This document shows positions 26,023-33,796 of a DNA stretch of 64,000 nt, piece by piece. The stretch is from positions 58,101 to 122,100 of the forward strand of contig CAYZIL010000002.1 of NCBI GenBank assembly GCA_964478515.1. Reading direction: 5' to 3'. Source of the stretch: HGM13233 sp964478515. Its GTDB lineage: Bacteria; Bacillota; Clostridia; Oscillospirales; Ruminococcaceae. Numbering within the stretch: position 1 is the stretch's first letter; every line of letters begins with the position of its first letter. Under the pieces are notes generated by a model. The model saw nothing but the letters and a program-made list of their open reading frames with translations, was not told where the DNA came from and did no database searches. The position numbers and the translations under genes were made by a program.

Positions 26023-26877
26023 AACTTTTCCTCCTCAATAATTTTCTCTATGGCGTCGGCAATGACCTGTGCCGCTGTCTGCGGCGCAAAGCGTCCCGGC
26101 AGACCCGGGCACAGCTGCGCGCTTATACCACGGCGCTGTGCGGCGGCAAAGTCGGTGCCGCCCGGCGCGCCGGCAAGGTCCAACACTACCGCGGCGCGCG
26201 GCAACGCGGCTATTACTCCCGCCGTAACCACAGCCGCGGGCACCGTGTTGACAAGCGCGTCCAGACTCGGCGCTATTTGTCCCAGCGCCGCAATGTCGAG
26301 CGCCGCGCAGCCGTCGTCGCGCGCTTGCTGCCGGGCGTCGCGACTGCGGGCGGCGACCGTTACGCAAGCGCCCAGCGCACACAGCAGCGCCGCCGCCGCT
26401 TTGGCTACGCGGCCGTAGCCGGTAAGCGCCACATTGGCGCCGCGCAGCGCCCGCGGCGTCAGCTCTATGAGCAGCGCGAGCATCCCCTCGGCAGTAGTCA
26501 AAGCGTTGGCACGGGCAAAATCGTCGCCGGCCGAATAATCGAACAACAGCGCCTGGCGCTCTTTCAAAAGCGCTTTCAGCGACGCCGCCGGCATTCCCGC
26601 AAACACCGCCGTGCCGGGCGCTATGCTTTGTGCCAACTTCACCAGCTGCGGCGGCGACTTTATCAGCGGCGCGTTGACAAGGTCTCCCCGCTGCGCCGGC
26701 AGCGGCAAAACAATACAGCGCGCCGCCGCGACCAGCGCCGGCGACGGCGGCGCCGCCGCGTTTGCGCACATCGTGCTGACGCCGCAGCCGCGCGCGCAGC
26801 AGTTCGGCAAGGTAACAGAACCGCGTGTCCCCACCGATTATCAAAAAATTCTTTCCCGCAAGTCCGTTATGAGCCAT
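26019..26877 (-). pseudogene. spoVFA: Dipicolinate synthase subunit A, frameshifted
   Basis: The family N-terminus (MAHNGLAGKNFLIIGGDTRF, then CYLAELLRAR) is in one frame. The rest (from GVSTMCAN, through ALTGYGRVAKA and LDLAGAPGGTDF, to the overlap with spoVFB) is in another. The break falls in a CG dinucleotide run at 26789-26797 and fits a 1-nt insertion or 2-nt deletion. The start at 26877 has GGAGG six bases upstream. The two single-frame ORFs here each match only part of the family. It is either a genuine lesion, a length-variable run, or a sequencing/assembly error. Confidence 0.8.
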
Positions 26878-27127
26878 TTTTTCGCCTCCGACACCACATC
26901 ATATGCCGGCAGGTAATTTTTGACACGACTTTAGCGGTGGCAATCTCACGGCGCTTGAAAGGCACCGTGTGCGCATGTCCTATAAGGCCCGCGCACTTCG
27001 GCGCCGGAAGGCGCTTTTGACAGCGGCAAACTACTGAGTCTGTTGTGTTCACTACGGTACTTAATTTCATTCGCACAGCAGGCGGTTTCCTGCCACCGCT
27101 TCACGAAAATCTGCGCTGAAGTGCAAC
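26878..27127. other. Intergenic region with inverted repeats
   Basis: About 250 bp between spoVFA and the DUF2179 gene's terminator. A 10-bp inverted repeat (AGCGGTGGCA at 26933-26942, TGCCACCGCT at 27091-27100) brackets GC-rich shorter repeats. A 69-codon ORF through it looks spurious. Function unknown. Confidence 0.4.
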
Positions 27128-27151
27128 AAAAAAAGACGGCTGCCGCCGCCT
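27128..27151 (-). terminator. Terminator of the DUF2179 gene
   Basis: A 7-bp stem with one G-T pair (27134-27140 with 27145-27151), followed on the minus strand by a run of seven T. Confidence 0.75.
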
Positions 27152-27172
27152 TTTTGTTCGTTTTCTTTGTAC

Positions 27173-27748
27173 TCAGCGCCGCTTTGCCACGGGGTGCAAG
27201 TAGCCGCCCTTTTGCGTCTTGACGTCGCTGACAGTTATTACCGCATTTTCGCAGTTGTTGTTGATGAGCTTGATGGCAAAGTTGAGCATTTTGCGGCGCA
27301 CGTTGGTAATAAGCATATAATGCTGTGCGGAGTCTATGCCCTGAACATCAATTGCGGTGACGCCGAAGCCCTTGTCCTTAAGCGCATTTTTTACCTGATT
27401 TGCCTCTTCCTGTGTCTGCACGACAATCTGTATGGCCGAAAGCCCGAGCGCCAGTTTTTCGTCGAGCCACGAGCCGACATAATTGCCGGCACAATAGGCC
27501 ACCGCATAGACGAGCAGTTTCAGCACGTCGTTGTTGGCGCCCGACAGCACCGCGCTTGCAATCACCAGCCAGATGATTATCTCTATAAAAGCGACCATAC
27601 TGCCGACAAGCCGCTCGCCGCGGTTAATTAGCACCATGCGCAGCGTTGAGGTGGAAACCTCGGCGATCTTGCCGAAGAAAATTACCAGATAGACCCAGAC
27701 TGAACAGCCGCTGAGAAATCCATGTATTGCCGCAAGCACGTCGTTCAT
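27173..27748 (-). CDS. DUF5698/DUF2179 membrane protein (UPF0316)
   Basis: A 191-residue membrane protein of unknown function. Three hydrophobic spans fill residues 1-95 (DUF5698-like), followed by a soluble DUF2179-type alpha/beta domain (about 100-185) resembling a small ligand-binding or PII-like fold. I start at ATG 27748 (MNDVLAAIHG), because the 16 residues before it are not conserved in character and lie within the promoter leader. Single-gene unit. Confidence 0.85.
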   Translation of the reverse strand: MNDVLAAIHGFLSGCSVWVYLVIFFGKIAEVSTSTLRMVLINRGERLVGSMVAFIEIIIWLVIASAVLSGANNDVLKLLVYAVAYCAGNYVGSWLDEKLALGLSAIQIVVQTQEEANQVKNALKDKGFGVTAIDVQGIDSAQHYMLITNVRRKMLNFAIKLINNNCENAVITVSDVKTQKGGYLHPVAKRR

Positions 27749-27780
27749 CCCACAACCCCGCAAATATTTAATATTTATAT

Positions 27781-27809
27781 ACTCTATCATAAACACCGGC
27801 GCTAATCAA
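27781..27809 (-). promoter_or_regulatory. Probable promoter for the DUF2179 gene
   Basis: Minus-strand TTGATT, 17-bp spacer, TAGAGT. The -10 is weak. Confidence 0.4.
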
Positions 27810-27844
27810 CACCCCAACTGCACGCTTTGCCGGCTCTTTTTTGC

Positions 27845-27873
27845 TTTACATCCAGCCGGTCGATTGATATAAT
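27845..27873 (+). promoter_or_regulatory. murC promoter
   Basis: TTTACA, 17-bp spacer, perfect TATAAT. Transcription would start near 27880, which rules out the most upstream in-frame start of murC at 27882. Confidence 0.8.
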
Positions 27874-27938
27874 TATTAATTGTGCAGAATGTCCGCGTTT
27901 GCGCGGAGCTAATGATTTTCTGGAAGGCAGACTGGTAT

Positions 27939-29303
27939 ATGAGCAATGATATAAATAAGATTTTCGCCGACGCAAAACGACTGCATTTTGTCGGAATCGG
28001 CGGCTCGGGAATGTTTCCCATAGTGCAGATATTACTCAGCCGCGGCTATGCCATAACCGGCAGCGACGTCAACGAGAGCTCTATTGTGCGCAGCGAGCGC
28101 GAACTCGGCATAGAGGTCACTATTCCCCACTGCGCCGCCGCCGTAGAGGGCGCCGACGTCGTCGTCGCCACCGCCGCGCTGCTGCCCGGCAACCCAGAAA
28201 TAGAGCGTGCCCAACAGCTCGGCATCCCCATCTTCCCGCGCGCCGAAGTGCTCGGCTACGTCAGTTCGGGCTACAATAACGCCATTTGCGTCTCCGGCAC
28301 CCACGGCAAAACGACCACCACCAGCATGCTCACCCAAATACTGCTCGGCGCCGGCGCCGACCCCGCCGCTGTCATCGGCGGCAAACTGCCCGCCATCGGC
28401 GGCTACGGCCGCAGCGGCGGCAGCGACGTAATTGCCGTAGAGGCGTGCGAGTATGTGGACACGTTTTTGCACCTGCACCCGACCCACGCTATTATACTCA
28501 ACATTGACCGCGACCACCTTGACTATTTCGGCACGGTCGAACGGCTGATAAAATCTTTCAGCGACTTCGGCAATCTGGCAAGCAAATACGTTATTGCCAA
28601 CGGCGACGACACCAACACGCTTGCCGCGCTGAAGACTATCGACACCCCGACAGTGCTTTTCGGCGAGGGCGACGAGTGCGACTACCGCATAACCAACGTC
28701 TGCCGGCGTGAACGCGCTTTTTACGATTTTGAGCTGCACTATGCCGGCGGCAGTCTGAATATATCTCTGTTCGCGCCCGGCCGCCATAACATTTTCAACG
28801 CGGCGGCCGCCGCAACGGCAGCGCTGCTTTACGGCTGCACGCCGCAGCAGGTCTGCGACGGTATAGCCGCCTTCCGCGGCGCCGGACGCCGCTTCGAGAT
28901 ACTCGGCAAGGTCGGCGACGTGACAATTGCCGACGACTACGCCCACCATCCCGAGGAAATCCGCGTCACCCTTACCGCCGCAAAGCAGATGGGCTACAAC
29001 AACATCTGGGCAGTGTTTCAGCCCTTTACCTTCTCGCGCACAAAAATGCTCATGCACGAGTTTGCCGAAGCACTGGACATTGCCGACCGCGTCGTTCTTA
29101 CCGAAATAATGGGCTCGCGTGAGGTGAACACGCTCAACGTCCACTCAAGCGACCTTGCCAAGCTTATTGACGGCTCGGTACTGTGCAAGACCTTTGCCGA
29201 CACCGCCGACTTCGTTCGCAAAAACGCCCGACCCGGCGACCTTGTAATCACGCTGGGCTGCGGCGACATATACAAAGCCGCGCATATGATGCTCGGCGAA
29301 TAA
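27939..29303 (+). CDS. murC: UDP-N-acetylmuramate-L-alanine ligase
   Basis: Adds L-alanine to UDP-MurNAc, the first amino-acid step of peptidoglycan precursor synthesis. The 454 residues show the UDP-binding HFVGIGGSG loop, the ATP-binding GTHGKTTT loop, DRDHLDYFG and the C-terminal DDYAHHPEEI. I prefer ATG 27939. An ATG nine codons upstream, with a closer GGAG, is a fair alternative. It is monocistronic between a strong promoter and a strong terminator. Confidence 0.95.
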   Translation: MSNDINKIFADAKRLHFVGIGGSGMFPIVQILLSRGYAITGSDVNESSIVRSERELGIEVTIPHCAAAVEGADVVVATAALLPGNPEIERAQQLGIPIFPRAEVLGYVSSGYNNAICVSGTHGKTTTTSMLTQILLGAGADPAAVIGGKLPAIGGYGRSGGSDVIAVEACEYVDTFLHLHPTHAIILNIDRDHLDYFGTVERLIKSFSDFGNLASKYVIANGDDTNTLAALKTIDTPTVLFGEGDECDYRITNVCRRERAFYDFELHYAGGSLNISLFAPGRHNIFNAAAAATAALLYGCTPQQVCDGIAAFRGAGRRFEILGKVGDVTIADDYAHHPEEIRVTLTAAKQMGYNNIWAVFQPFTFSRTKMLMHEFAEALDIADRVVLTEIMGSREVNTLNVHSSDLAKLIDGSVLCKTFADTADFVRKNARPGDLVITLGCGDIYKAAHMMLGE

Positions 29304-29313
29304 CTAAGCGCCT

Positions 29314-29357
29314 AAAGCCGGCGTCCCGCAAAAGTGCGGGACGCCGGCTTTTTTATT
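29314..29357 (+). terminator. murC terminator
   Basis: A perfect 17-bp stem (29314-29330 with 29335-29351) with a 4-nt loop and a T-rich tail, 11 bp after the murC stop. Confidence 0.95.
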
Positions 29358-29494
29358 CTGCTTTGGCATTGAGCACCCGGCCGCAGCAAAGGCGCCCGCT
29401 GTACGGGTGAGATTAAGCGCCGCTCAAAGACAAAAACTTGGTTTGTTTGCCATGTAGTGCTTGTGCAAGCAGCGCCTTATAGACGTAGTTTTGC

Positions 29495-29836
29495 TTACAG
29501 ACCCAAACTTATGCCCAGCGCGCTGTCGACCCGGCGCATACTGTCGCCGTCCACCTCGCCCATGCGCTCGCGCAGCCGCTGTTTGTCTATGGTACGCACC
29601 TGTTCGAGCAAGACCACACTGTCCCGGCTAAGACCGCAGCCGGCCCCGCACAGCGGAATGTGCGTCGGCAGTCCCGTCTTGCCCTGGCGGCTGGTTATCG
29701 CCGCGGCAATAACCGTCGGGCTGTACTTGTTGCCGACGTCGTTTTGGACAATAAGTACCGGTCTTACGCCGCCCTGCTCTGAACCGACTACCGGGCTCAG
29801 GTCCGCATAAAAGACCTCCCCGCGCTTTATCTGCAT
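29495..29836 (-). CDS. mazF: MazF/EndoA-family mRNA endoribonuclease
   Basis: A 113-residue toxin-type RNase of the MazF/PemK fold. Family blocks seen are MQIKRGEVFYADLSPVVGSE, GGVRPVLIVQND, then SPTVIAAAIT and a conserved SVVLLEQVRTIDK stretch. It is close to Bacillus NdoA. The usual partner antitoxin, normally directly upstream behind alr, is absent. The gene upstream encodes a lipoprotein, and the 83-bp gap has no room for an antitoxin gene. It may be controlled by an unlinked antitoxin. Confidence 0.93.
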   Translation of the reverse strand: MQIKRGEVFYADLSPVVGSEQGGVRPVLIVQNDVGNKYSPTVIAAAITSRQGKTGLPTHIPLCGAGCGLSRDSVVLLEQVRTIDKQRLRERMGEVDGDSMRRVDSALGISLGL

Positions 29837-29919
29837 AAAAAAACCTCCCGCAAATTGCTCAACATTATTGTTGGCAACCGCAAAAGGTTTGATACATCTG
29901 TCGGAAGATATTACCGTTT

Positions 29920-30453
29920 TTATGCGCCGTCGCTGAACTCAAAGCCCGTGACGCTGAGCACGCTTTGACAGGTGCTGAAAGTAAAGGAGCGGGGTATGCC
30001 GTTGACGGCGTCTATGCGCACCTGACGCGGCAAAGCCGAGTCACCCTCGCCGCACTGCACCGCCACCGCGGCCGCGTCGCAAAGCCCGCTGAGCAAAACC
30101 AGCAAATTGCCCTCGGCGACGTCGCCGGCGGCGTAGCTGCGGGATATTTCGCCCCGCTCAATGGTGACGTACCCGTCGGCAAGCGTCATTGTCAGCCCGC
30201 TGAGCGTCTGCGGCTCGCAAAATTTCAGCACGCCGCTGCCGAGCGCGCGGTGCTCAAAAACAAGCGTGCCGCTCACCTCGCCTATCTCGTATGCGGCGCT
30301 CATAATAAACGGCCGCGCCAGAGCGGCGCAGACGCTCACGTCGCCGTCGGACCGCGCGCAGCCGCCGAGCAGTGCGCATACCAGCAATAAACACGCTATT
30401 GTCTTTTTTATGCCCTTCCGCCTTTCCGCCCGCGGCGGTCGGCCGTCGGGCAT
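29920..30453 (-). CDS. Predicted lipoprotein
   Basis: A 177-residue exported protein. A basic start and hydrophobic stretch lead to the lipobox LLGGC, giving lipidation at C33. The mature part is beta-strand-rich (paired strands such as SGTLVFEHRAL and GYVTIERGEI), loosely like LolA/outer-membrane-carrier-type folds found in Firmicute lipoproteins, but I cannot assign a family. The ATG lies one base past the nnr gene's stop, so it belongs to the acpS-nnr transcript. Confidence 0.75.
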   Translation of the reverse strand: MPDGRPPRAERRKGIKKTIACLLLVCALLGGCARSDGDVSVCAALARPFIMSAAYEIGEVSGTLVFEHRALGSGVLKFCEPQTLSGLTMTLADGYVTIERGEISRSYAAGDVAEGNLLVLLSGLCDAAAVAVQCGEGDSALPRQVRIDAVNGIPRSFTFSTCQSVLSVTGFEFSDGA

Positions 30454-30454
30454 T

Positions 30455-31978
30455 TTAATCGCGCTGTTTTTGCAGTTCGTTCATCGCGTCGGAAATATGT
30501 GCGGCAATGTCGCCGGCACACAGCGAATTTTCGTTTGTGGTGCGCACCGCTATGTCTGCGGCCGCCGAGTGCAGCCAAACGCCGAGTATCGCCGCCGACA
30601 GCGGCGGTACTCCCATTGCGCACAAACTGCCGATAATTCCGCTGAGCAAATCGCCGCTGCCGCCCTTTGCCATACCGGGGTTGCCGGCGGTGTTGACGTA
30701 CATCTCGCCGCTGGGGGCGGCGACAACGGTGTTTTCGCTTTTCAACACCACTATGCAGCCGCACTGCGCGGCGACGCTGCGCGCGCACTCGTAACGGTCG
30801 GTAAACACCTCGGCCACGTCAATATCGGCAAACATGGAAAACTCGCCGATGTGCGGCGTAATAATAAAGGGAACGCCGCTCTGCTTAATAATATGTATGT
30901 TTTTTTTGAGCGCTTTAATACCGTCCGCGTCGACTACGACCGGCGCCGCGGCGCGCATCATCGTCAGCTCGGCAAGCTTTTGCGCATAGTCTGCCTCGCC
31001 CAGACCGCAGCCGACAACTACTGCGCTGGCGGCGGCGATGTGCTGCTCGTATACGTCTACCGAGCCCTGCCCGATGTCAAAAAGAGTCGCCTCCGGGGCG
31101 TGCGCCGCCACTGCCGCCAGCGCCTTTTCGGACGGCGAGCAGACCTTTACGAGTCCCGCACCGCTGCGCAGCGCCCCCAGCGCGCACAGCGCCGCCGCAC
31201 CGCGGTATTCGTCGCTGCCGGCGGTTATTACCAGTTTGCCGAATGTGCCCTTGTGGCTGACAGGGTCGCGCTTTTTGAGAAATGCGGCGACCTCGCCGGG
31301 GACTATCTGGTACATAACGTTGCCAGTCGTCGTAAACAGCGACGCCGGCACGCGCAAATCGGCAACAAAGCACTCGCCGCAATATTCCGCCGACACCTTC
31401 ATTATGTGCGCCGGTTTTTTGGCGATGAAACAGATAGTCTGGTCGGCCGTTATAGCGCCGTCGTCGGCAAGGCCGCTGTCCGCCGCGACGCCGCTGGGTA
31501 TGTCCAGCGACACCAGCGGTTTTTTCAGCGACATGGCGAAAATAAACAGTTTCTTTATGTCCTCCGGCAGGTTGCCGTGAAAACCAATGCCGAAAACCGC
31601 GTCGACTATTACTGTGCTGTCGCGCAGCGCCCGCGCCGCCGCCTCGCTTTCGAGCATAAAATCTACTACCGGAATAGCCGCCGACAAAGCGCGCTTGTAC
31701 ATGCGCGCCGCCGCCGAGCGCGTCGGCGTTTTGTCGCAGAGTATTATTACCGCGCGCGCGCCCGCCGCGTTCAACAGCCGCGCCGCCGCAAAGCCGTCGC
31801 CGCCGTTGCCGCCGCGGCCGCAAAGTATCGCCACGGTCTTGCCGTGAATATCGTAGCGCGAGTCCAAAAAAGACGCCGCGGCCGCGCCGGCATTTTCCAT
31901 CATCTGCTCGTCGCTTATTCCCTGTGCGACGGCCTTTTCCTCGACTTTCCGCTGCTGCTCACCGGTAAGTATAAGCAT
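30455..31978 (-). CDS. nnrD: Bifunctional NAD(P)H-hydrate epimerase/dehydratase
   Basis: Repairs damaged NADHX/NADPHX. The N-terminal epimerase half (about 1-215) carries CGRGGNGGDGFAAA. The C-terminal ADP-dependent dehydratase half (about 230-505) carries ITPHIGEFS and the nucleotide-binding GNPGMAKGGSGDLLSG. The 507 residues match the two-domain form. It overlaps acpS by one base. The acpS-nnr pairing is widespread in Firmicutes. Confidence 0.95.
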   Translation of the reverse strand: MLILTGEQQRKVEEKAVAQGISDEQMMENAGAAAASFLDSRYDIHGKTVAILCGRGGNGGDGFAAARLLNAAGARAVIILCDKTPTRSAAARMYKRALSAAIPVVDFMLESEAAARALRDSTVIVDAVFGIGFHGNLPEDIKKLFIFAMSLKKPLVSLDIPSGVAADSGLADDGAITADQTICFIAKKPAHIMKVSAEYCGECFVADLRVPASLFTTTGNVMYQIVPGEVAAFLKKRDPVSHKGTFGKLVITAGSDEYRGAAALCALGALRSGAGLVKVCSPSEKALAAVAAHAPEATLFDIGQGSVDVYEQHIAAASAVVVGCGLGEADYAQKLAELTMMRAAAPVVVDADGIKALKKNIHIIKQSGVPFIITPHIGEFSMFADIDVAEVFTDRYECARSVAAQCGCIVVLKSENTVVAAPSGEMYVNTAGNPGMAKGGSGDLLSGIIGSLCAMGVPPLSAAILGVWLHSAAADIAVRTTNENSLCAGDIAAHISDAMNELQKQRD

Positions 31979-32346
31979 TACTCTTTTTCCTCCAATATTG
32001 TAAAGGCCATCACCTGCGCGGCGGTGTTGCTCAGCGACACTTTCGCCGTCAGCTCCCGGCCGCTCATGCGCTGCAAAAAGCCGCCGTCAAACTCGTAATA
32101 CGGCGCGCCGCGGCTGTCGCGCAGCACTGAAACCTCGCTGAGCGCAAAAGCGAATATCCCGCAGCCCAACGCCTTGGCGAGCGCCTCTTTGGCGGCAAAA
32201 TTGCCGGCGAGCTGCTGCAAGCGTCGCGGCGAGTCGGCAAAACACTCCAGCTCCCGCGCCGAAAAACAGCGCCGCAGCAGGCTCTCCTGCGCGGCTTTGA
32301 CAAATCTTTGCGTGTCGAGCAAATCACAGCCGATGCCGTAAATCAC
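31978..32346 (-). CDS. acpS: Holo-[acyl-carrier-protein] synthase
   Basis: Transfers 4'-phosphopantetheine from CoA to acyl carrier protein. The 122-residue protein shows the two metal/CoA-binding motifs, GIGCDLLDTQRF near the start and FAAKEALAKALG in the middle. The start codon is GTG with AGGAGG seven bases upstream. It is the first gene of the acpS-nnr-lipoprotein run (possibly through mazF), and its promoter shares a -35 hexamer with the divergent pheST promoter. Confidence 0.95.
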   Translation of the reverse strand: MIYGIGCDLLDTQRFVKAAQESLLRRCFSARELECFADSPRRLQQLAGNFAAKEALAKALGCGIFAFALSEVSVLRDSRGAPYYEFDGGFLQRMSGRELTAKVSLSNTAAQVMAFTILEEKE

Positions 32347-32384
32347 AGCGCGCCTCCTTACAGTGTTTTTTCGTCTTGCTTTAT

Positions 32385-32414
32385 ATTATATAATAAACTC
32401 TTTGTCGCTTGCAA
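32385..32414 (-). promoter_or_regulatory. acpS promoter
   Basis: Minus-strand TTGCAA, 18-bp spacer, TATAAT. The -35 hexamer (32409-32414) is its own reverse complement and is shared with the pheST promoter. Confidence 0.7.
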
Positions 32415-32437
32415 CCGCGGAAAAATGATGTTATACT
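32409..32437 (+). promoter_or_regulatory. pheST T-box promoter
   Basis: TTGCAA, 17-bp spacer, TATACT. Transcription would start near 32444, at the 5' end of the T-box leader. Confidence 0.7.
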
Positions 32438-32443
32438 TTATGT

Positions 32444-32705
32444 CGATATTTAAGACGCTGCGACCGGGAAGAGTAAGCAGCCCACCGTTCCCAACGACAG
32501 AAAGACCCGCCTTTGGCTGAAAACGGGTCGCCGGAACGCGCCAGCCGAAGTTCGCCCGTGAGCGTCCGCGCAGAGCCGCCGAGTGCGGGGTAGGCGCGGC
32601 CGGCAGTCCGCCGTTACCGGACAAGAGCGCCCCGCGGCAAAAAGCGGGGAAAACGGGTGGTACCGCGGAGCAATGCTTCGTCCCTTGGGGACGGAGTTTT
32701 TTTAT
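32444..32705 (+). ncRNA. T-box riboswitch for pheST (tRNA-Phe)
   Basis: This leader reads uncharged tRNA to control transcription of the downstream synthetase genes. Stem I is closed by GACGCT (32454-32459) and AGCGTC (32561-32566). An AGTA box lies at 32472-32475. The codon TTC at 32551-32553, on the 3' side of the stem I internal loop, is the probable specifier and means phenylalanine. The canonical T-box GGGTGGTACCGCGG is at 32655-32668. The terminator stem (from 32676) ends in seven T. Confidence 0.93.
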
Positions 32706-32763
32706 TGCCCGCGCGCGCCATTCTCAATGTTAAAAAAGCGCATGGCGCTGTCAGGAGGACAAA

Positions 32764-33783
32764 ATGAAGCAGGCATTATGCGAAATACGCGCAAAGGTCG
32801 CCGAGCGGCTTGACAAAGCGACAAACCTTGCCGAACTCGAGGAGCTAAGAGTGCGGCTGCTGGGCAAAAAAGGCGAGTTGACCGCAATACTCAAGCAGAT
32901 GGGTACGCTCAGCGCCGAGGAGCGTCCGGCAATGGGCCAATTGGCCAACGACGTGCGCGCCGAAATAGAAAACCGGCTCGCCGACAGGCAAAGCGAACTC
33001 GCCGCGCTGGCAATGCAGCAAAAACTGCGCAGCGAGCGCATAGACGTCACCCTGCCCGGCAAGGCGCCGGCGTTGGGAAAAATGCACCCGCTGAGCCGCG
33101 TGCTCGCCGAGGTCAGCGAAATTTTCTACGGCATGGGCTTTGACACTGTCGAGGGTCCCGAGGTCGAGTACGACAAATACAATTTCGAAATGCTCAACAC
33201 CCCTAAGGGACACCCGGCGCGCGACACGCAGGACACCTTCTATGTCACCGAAAATATTCTGCTGCGCACCCAGACCTCGCCGGTGCAGGTGCGCACCATG
33301 CTGGAGCGCAAGCCGCCTATTCGCATAATAGCGCCCGGCCGCGTCTACCGCTCCGACACACCCGACGCCACCCACTCGCCCATCTTCCACCAAATTGAAG
33401 GACTGGTCGTCGACAAGGGAATAACGATGTCCGACCTTAAGGGCACGCTCGATATTTTTGCCAAACGCCTTTACGGCAGCGACGCCAAGATCAGGCTGAG
33501 GCCCTCCTTCTTCCCCTTTACCGAGCCTTCGGCCGAGATGGACGTCACCTGCTTTAAGTGCGGCGGCTCTGGCTGCGGCTTTTGCAAGGGCGAGGGATTT
33601 ATAGAAATACTCGGCTGCGGCATGGTGCACCCCAAGGTGCTGGAGGGCTGCGGCATAGACACCGACGTCTACAGCGGCTTTGCTTTCGGCATTGGGCTTG
33701 AGCGGCTGACGCTGTTCCGCTACGGCATAGACGACATCCGGCTGTTTTTTGACAACGATCTGCGCTTTTTAGACCAGATTTGA
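32764..33783 (+). CDS. pheS: Phenylalanyl-tRNA synthetase alpha subunit
   Basis: Catalytic subunit of the alpha2-beta2 PheRS in the cytoplasm. At 339 residues it is full length: an N-terminal coiled coil (about 1-85) that grips tRNA, then the class II core with motif 2 around RVYRSDTPDATHSPIFHQIEG split by its loop, and motif 3 GFAFGIGLERL near the end. AGGAGG lies seven bases before the ATG. Expression is set by the T-box upstream. Confidence 0.97.
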   Translation: MKQALCEIRAKVAERLDKATNLAELEELRVRLLGKKGELTAILKQMGTLSAEERPAMGQLANDVRAEIENRLADRQSELAALAMQQKLRSERIDVTLPGKAPALGKMHPLSRVLAEVSEIFYGMGFDTVEGPEVEYDKYNFEMLNTPKGHPARDTQDTFYVTENILLRTQTSPVQVRTMLERKPPIRIIAPGRVYRSDTPDATHSPIFHQIEGLVVDKGITMSDLKGTLDIFAKRLYGSDAKIRLRPSFFPFTEPSAEMDVTCFKCGGSGCGFCKGEGFIEILGCGMVHPKVLEGCGIDTDVYSGFAFGIGLERLTLFRYGIDDIRLFFDNDLRFLDQI

Positions 33784-33796
33784 GGAGGGACGATCA

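Noticed and set aside
26035..26877. 280-codon ORF read as a complete spoVFA
   Set aside because: Only its first ~30 residues resemble the family. The rest is Arg/Gly-rich out-of-frame sequence, and the real continuation is in the other frame.
26880..26930. Sigma-K-like CATATGATG upstream of spoVFA
   Set aside because: The -10 resembles the sigma-K pattern, but no convincing AC -35 at the right distance. Too weak to list as a promoter.
26867..27076. 69-codon minus ORF upstream of spoVFA
   Set aside because: Overlaps the spoVFA ribosome site and has no recognisable features; treated as intergenic.
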